Assembly (NCBI GenBank): GCA_937968035.1
Contig: CALBTS010000242.1
Location: 1 to 21,600, forward strand
Origin: an uncultured Methanomethylovorans sp.
GTDB taxonomy: Archaea; Halobacteriota; Methanosarcinia; Methanosarcinales; Methanosarcinaceae
DNA: 21,600 nucleotides
Direction of reading: 5' to 3'
Position numbers and translations under genes: made by a program. Positions 18,211-21,600 of the stretch are shown here, piece after piece. The number at the start of each line of letters is the position of its first letter. The first letter of the stretch is position 1. The notes below the pieces were generated by a model, which ran no database searches, was not told the origin of the DNA, and worked only from the letters and a program-made list of their open reading frames with translations.

Positions 18211-18279
18211 ATGAGCAAGGATCAATGCAAGCCAGACATCTGTACGTACAGATACCCAACATTTGGCATGCATGACTGA
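18211..18279 (+). CDS. candidate leader peptide of mttB
   Basis: A 22-codon reading frame begins with MSKDQCKPDIC and ends with RYPTFGMHD before TGA (18277-18279). The stop is three bases before the mttB ribosome binding site and 17 bases before its ATG, so the two could be coupled. Only a weak purine-rich AAAAAGAAG precedes the ATG. The peptide has two cysteines separated by four residues and a 16-bp palindrome lies within it, which determines part of the codons. I recognise no family, and a chance frame is possible. Confidence 0.35.
   Translation: MSKDQCKPDICTYRYPTFGMHD
18238..18253. repeat. perfect 16-bp palindrome in the mttB leader
   Basis: ATCTGTAC is followed directly by its reverse complement GTACAGAT. 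The site lies some 70 bases after the main TATA box and 44 bases before the mttB ATG, so it would be in the transcript. It could be an operator for a dimeric regulator; with no loop it would make a poor RNA hairpin. Confidence 0.7.
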
Positions 18280-18296
18280 AGTAAGGAGGAAAGAAT

Positions 18297-19787
18297 ATGG
18301 TAAACCACTATTATCCAGGAAGAGAAATGCTGGACGGTGTGAAGTTAGAATTGTTCTCCAGCGAAGATCTGAGAGCACTTCACTACGCCACTATGGATGT
18401 GTTTATGAACCCCGGTATCCAGGTATCAGATGCTGATGCAAGGGCTGTTTTCAAGAAAGCCGGATGCCAGGTAGATGAGAAGACCCAGGTTGTCAAGATC
18501 CCTGAATATGTTGTTAACAGAGCACTTCAGGACTGCCCATCCAGGTTTGCACTATATGGACGCGACCCTAAGAAAAAAGTAGTACAGGAACATAAAGGTA
18601 AGGTCCACTGGACATGTTTCGGTACTGGTGTCAAGATGTGCAACTACAAAGCACCAGGAAAGTACGAAACAGTTGACTCCACAGAAGCTGATGTTGCAGC
18701 AACTGCAAAGCTTGTGGACTGGGCAGAGAACATAGACTATTATTCACTTGCAGTTTCCGCCAGGGATTGGGCAGGCAAGGGTATGCAGGATGTTCACGAG
18801 ACACTTACTCCTCTGATGAACACCACAAAGCACTTCCATCACATAGACCCAGTCGGTGAACATGTAGAATATTACAGAGATATCGTACAGGCATACTATG
18901 GTGGAGATGACGAAGAATTCCGTAAGAAGCCTCTTTTCTCAATGCTGGTTTGTCCAACAAGTCCACTTGAGCTCAGCTCCAATGCATGTCAGGTCATCAT
19001 GAAGGGTGCAAAGTTTGGCATGCCTGTTAACGTACTGAGCATGGCAATGGCTGGCGGTTCATCTCCTGTTCATCTTGCAGGCACACTGGTAACTCACAAT
19101 GCAGAGGTTCTTTCAGGTATCGTACTGGCTCAACTCACTCAACCAGGAGCTCCCGTATGGTACGGCAGTTCTACAACCACGTTCGATCTGAAGAAAGGTA
19201 CAGCACCAGTAGGTTCCCCAGAGCTTGGACTTATCAGTGCTGGAGTAGCAAAACTTGGACAATACTATGGTCTACCCACATACGTGGCTGGCTCGTAGTC
19301 CGATTCCAAGATACCAGACGGTCAGGCAGGTCACGAGAAGACCATGACAACGTTGTTGCCAGCCCTGTCCGGTGCAAACACCCTATATGGTGCAGGTATG
19401 CTTGAGCTCGGTATGACCTTCTCTATGGAGCAGCTTGTCTTTGACAACGATATGATCTCCATGACAAAGAAGGCAATGCAGGGTATTCCAGTATCTGAGG
19501 AAACGCTTGCGGTGGAAGCTATCCAGCAGGTAGGAATTGGAAACAACTTCCTTGCACACAAGACCACAAGAAAGAACATCGATCTCCCATCCAACCCAAC
19601 ACTGATCAACAGGCTGATGTACGGAGACTGGGCAGCAGCAGGTTCAAAGGATCTGGCAACAGTAGCACATGAAAAGGTAGTCGATGTGATGAAGAACCAC
19701 GAGGTCACACCAATAGATGCAGATCTGCTGAAGGACATGAAGGCCATCGTAGACAAGGCCGACAAAGCATTCAGGGACAGCCTGTGA
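18297..19787 (+). CDS. mttB: trimethylamine methyltransferase MttB with in-frame amber codon (pyrrolysine 334)
   Basis: MttB transfers a methyl group from trimethylamine to the Co(I) corrinoid of MttC, starting methanogenesis from TMA. The reading frame is 497 codons including TGA at 19785-19787; codon 334 is TAG (19296-19298), read as pyrrolysine. Before it the protein reads GLPTYVAGS and after it [14 protein letters not shown] in the same frame, with full MttB similarity on both sides. Position 334 is also the pyrrolysine site of the M. barkeri enzyme. Pyrrolysine binds and activates the methylamine in the TIM-barrel centre. The start ATG follows AAGGAGGA (18283-18290), one of the strongest ribosome binding sites in the window. 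mttC follows after 29 bases. The split into two open frames is recoding, not a pseudogene. Confidence 0.97.
19296..19298 (+). other. pyrrolysine (UAG) codon of mttB
   Basis: An in-frame TAG after a Ser codon (TCG) and before TCC, at codon 334. The frame continues for 162 more sense codons with typical MttB sequence, and tRNA-Pyl and PylS are encoded in the same window, so decoding is well supported. Confidence 0.95.
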
Positions 19788-19816
19788 TTTCATAGAATTA
19801 AAATGGAGGATTATCA

Positions 19817-20464
19817 ATGGCAACAAAAGCAGAAATTATTGCAAAAGCAAAGGCAGCGATCCTTGACTTCGATGAAGAGGCAGCCGAGGAAGTAGCTAAT
19901 GAGGCACTTAAAGCAGGAATCAATCCGGCAGAGCTTATCCAGGATGGGTTCACATCTGCAATGACAGAAGTGGGCGACCAGTTCGAAGCAGGTGTTTTAT
20001 TCCTGCCTCACGTCATCGCAGCATCCGAAGCGATGAGCGCCGGTGTAAAAGTGTTGACACCTGCACTGGAAAAACTGGGCTCAGAGTCCAAAAACAGAGG
20101 TACAGTCCTTATTTGTACAATTGAGGGTGACATCCACTCCATCGGCAAGGACATAGTTGCTACCATGCTTAAGATCGCAGGCTTCAAGGTTGTAGACCTT
20201 GGAAGGGACGTTGCGATCAAAGACATAGTCAGTAAAGCCTCTGAAGTCAAACCCAACGTAGTTGCAACTTCTGCTCTGATGACGACCACGATGGTCAACC
20301 AGATGCAGGTCGAAGAACAGCTCAAAGAAGCAGGTTTGCGCGCAAACGTCAAGACAATGGTCGGTGGCGCACCTGTTACTCAGGATTGGGCAACTAAGAT
20401 CGGTGCAGACATCTACGCCGAAAATGCAGCAGACGCAGTAACGAAGCTTAAGGCTTTGTTCTAA
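19817..20464 (+). CDS. mttC: trimethylamine corrinoid protein MttC
   Basis: MttC is the cobamide-carrying protein that accepts methyl groups from MttB and donates them to coenzyme M through the methyltransferase MtbA. The 215-residue protein has an N-terminal helical cap domain (about 1-90) and a Rossmann-like cobalamin-binding domain. The signature EGDIHSIGKDIV has Asp105, His107 (the lower axial cobalt ligand) and Gly110, and GGAPVT lies near residue 180. The ATG at 19817 follows GGAGGAT. It lies 29 bases after mttB, so both are made from one transcript. It ends at TAA. Its start (MATKAEIIAKAKAAILDFDEEAA) is typical of MttC rather than MtbC or MtmC. Confidence 0.96.
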   Translation: MATKAEIIAKAKAAILDFDEEAAEEVANEALKAGINPAELIQDGFTSAMTEVGDQFEAGVLFLPHVIAASEAMSAGVKVLTPALEKLGSESKNRGTVLICTIEGDIHSIGKDIVATMLKIAGFKVVDLGRDVAIKDIVSKASEVKPNVVATSALMTTTMVNQMQVEEQLKEAGLRANVKTMVGGAPVTQDWATKIGADIYAENAADAVTKLKALF

Positions 20465-20685
20465 CCCCTTTAGATCGGGGTCTAAATCCAAATGAGGGGT
20501 GTACTCTCCATACACCCCGACTCCTTCAACTATGGGTGGTTGAAGTAGATACAAGAAGAAAAGGGGAATGGTATCAAAATCATCTTTTCATCATACGGTT
20601 CTGAGCGCTATGATGAGAGTAATTGAACCTAATCTCAATATGAAGTCTGGCGGATAAACCTGCCAGTAAAAGAAGGAGGAAAAAT
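20465..20685 (+). promoter_or_regulatory. mttC-mttP intergenic region with five successive hairpins
   Basis: The 221-bp gap can form five hairpins in a row: ACCCC/GGGGT (20464-20481); GGGGTGTA/TACACCCC with a 7-base loop (20496-20518); CTTCAAC/GTTGAAG with an 8-base loop (20524-20545); TCATCATA/TATGATGA (20588-20616); and CTGGC/GCCAG (20647-20666). No clear TATA box is seen, so the permease is probably cotranscribed with mttBC. The hairpins may protect or process the mRNA and lower permease output. Confidence 0.6.
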
Positions 20686-21600
20686 ATGGATCTGCAAGAT
20701 TTAAGAAAACTCGAACATAAAAGACGAGTTAAATATGGATACATGTGGGCTCTTTTCTGTGCTGTGCTCTGGGGTCTGTGGTATCTTCCCGGTACAGTTG
20801 TATGGGTACTAAATCCTTTCGATGAAATGTATGGTGAGATCGCTGCTGGAAGCGGCGATAGTATGGCTTTGATCATAACTGCTGTGTTGATCACGGCATT
20901 CAATGCTTTGACTGTTATACTTGCACTTATGGTATGGAATGGTGCCCTTGGGAAGTTCGGTGAGATGAAGAGAACTCTCAAGGCATTCAAACCCTGTTCA
21001 AAATGGTTCTTTTTGGCCTCTATATTCGGTGGACCTATAGCTATTCTGGGTTCCTTCATTGCAATGGGTTTTGTAGGTGGCGCTTTTGCAGCTGTTGCAG
21101 CTTTGATGTATCCTGTAGTGGGTTCCATCCTTGCATCCCAGTGGTACGGTGAAAAGATCAGCAAGCGGGCAGCAATTGGGATTTTCTTTATCATCGTCGG
21201 CGGTTTTGTGATCTTTGGTGGCGGATTGTTTTCGGAACTGGGTAGCGGTAATGTTCCCTGGATAGGATATATTGGTGGCTTGATGGCGGCAGTCGGCTGG
21301 GGTATTGAAGGTGCCATAGCCGGAAAAGGTCTGGATGTTGCAGAACCGGATGTTGGACTTACCCTGCGTTTCCTGGGAGAAAATATCATCTGGTGGATAA
21401 TTGCAGTACCCTTGCTTGCTATTGCCGGATTCCCAATGGTAAAATACGCTCTGCTTGCATTTGAACCACTTACAATGATGGTACTTATATTTGCAGGCAT
21501 AACATTCGGTTTTTGCTATGTTACCTGGTACAAATCATTCCCGCTCATAGGAGTTGGAAGAGGACAGGGTATAGGAAACCTCTACGGACTTTTCGCTGTG
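20686..21600 (+). CDS. mttP: trimethylamine permease MttP (C-terminus outside the window)
   Basis: An integral membrane protein of the MttP/MtbP type, thought to import methylamines. 305 codons are visible and the frame stays open to the right edge; family members are about 350 residues, so only the end is missing. It starts MDLQDLRKLEHKRR at the ATG preceded by GAAGGAGGA (20672-20680). A basic N-terminus is followed by about eight hydrophobic segments, for example WALFCAVLWGLWYLPG, LIITAVLITAFNALTVILAL, WFFLASIFGGPIAILGSFIA, AAIGIFFIIVGGFVIFGG and LMAAVGWGIEGAIAG. A conserved GVGRGQGIGNLYG is near the end. The layout resembles drug/metabolite-type carriers. Transport itself is inferred from family and operon position. 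Confidence 0.88.
   Translation, partial: MDLQDLRKLEHKRRVKYGYMWALFCAVLWGLWYLPGTVVWVLNPFDEMYGEIAAGSGDSMALIITAVLITAFNALTVILALMVWNGALGKFGEMKRTLKAFKPCSKWFFLASIFGGPIAILGSFIAMGFVGGAFAAVAALMYPVVGSILASQWYGEKISKRAAIGIFFIIVGGFVIFGGGLFSELGSGNVPWIGYIGGLMAAVGWGIEGAIAGKGLDVAEPDVGLTLRFLGENIIWWIIAVPLLAIAGFPMVKYALLAFEPLTMMVLIFAGITFGFCYVTWYKSFPLIGVGRGQGIGNLYGLFAV

Larger units (their letters stand above)
17765..18296 (+). promoter_or_regulatory. intergenic region between the sensor gene and mttB, with terminator-like hairpin
   Basis: This 532-bp AT-rich gap holds no clear full gene. At 17824-17846 TAGTTCC and GGAACTA form a 7-bp hairpin with a 9-base loop, about 60 bases after the sensor stop; a T-rich stretch follows, so it may end that transcript. 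The frame of the sensor gene stays open from 17765 to 17974 after its TAG, but the encoded residues look non-coding. The mttB promoter and leader occupy 18152-18296. Confidence 0.5.

Noticed and set aside
18297..19298. mttB as a pseudogene with a nonsense mutation
   Set aside because: The TAG is at the known pyrrolysine position and the rest of the frame is intact.
19344..19787. separate 147-residue gene
   Set aside because: It is the C-terminal part of MttB after the pyrrolysine codon, in the same frame, without its own ribosome binding site.
20492..20626. small amber-containing frame between mttC and mttP (TAG at 20546-20548, TGA at 20624-20626)
   Set aside because: No ribosome binding site before its ATG, and it is largely made from the hairpin repeats; likely chance.
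20580..21500. 306-residue open frame on the minus strand
   Set aside because: It lies opposite the permease gene, which has a strong ribosome binding site and clear membrane segments; the antisense frame is rich in Pro, Ser and Ile with no recognisable domain.

Overview
This window comes from a methylotrophic methanogenic archaeon of the Methanosarcinaceae. The evidence is a complete pyrrolysine cassette (tRNA-Pyl with a CUA anticodon, PylS, PylB, PylC, PylD), a trimethylamine methyltransferase gene (mttB) interrupted in frame by TAG, its corrinoid partner MttC, a TMA permease, two regulators of the Msr/FilR1 type, and archaeal BRE/TATA promoters with strong GGAGG ribosome binding sites. The moderate base composition and the protein details suggest Methanolobus or a close relative rather than Methanosarcina itself, but the genus is not proven by sequence reading alone.

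Layout. Positions 1-43 (minus) are the first codons of a corrinoid protein gene, probably mtmC. Positions 44-452 are a divergent control region full of inverted repeats. Positions 453-5352 (plus) hold two tandem HTH/FilR1-type regulators, a membrane Cache-HAMP-PAS histidine kinase and a stand-alone receiver protein. Converging on this block with only two bases between, one long minus-strand array runs from 14739 down to 5355: a DUF1638-like protein, two tandem hydantoinase-like ASKHA proteins, pylT, pylS, pylB, pylC and pylD. Positions 14740-15187 are a divergent promoter region. Positions 15188-17764 (plus) encode a PAS/GAF sensor without a kinase domain. Positions 18297-21600 (plus) carry mttB (with Pyl at codon 334), mttC and the start of the TMA permease gene.

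How they work together. MttP imports trimethylamine, MttB demethylates it and methylates the corrinoid of MttC, from which the methyl group goes on to coenzyme M. MttB needs pyrrolysine, made from two lysines by PylB, PylC and PylD, charged by PylS onto pylT and inserted at UAG. The Msr regulators and sensor proteins probably control methylamine genes. The ASKHA/DUF1638 proteins are of unknown function; their position directly upstream of pylT suggests a role in methylamine or corrinoid metabolism.

The most interesting observations are: (i) a short leader reading frame upstream of pylS that contains two in-frame TAG codons and whose TGA overlaps the pylS ATG, which could let pylS translation sense UAG decoding; (ii) a 22-codon leader reading frame and a perfect 16-bp palindrome in front of mttB; (iii) nearly identical 19-bp promoter cores before pylT and mttB; (iv) three genes that end at TAG, two of which would gain 70-80 residues if UAG were decoded; (v) the DUF1638/double-ASKHA unit joined to the pyl cassette.
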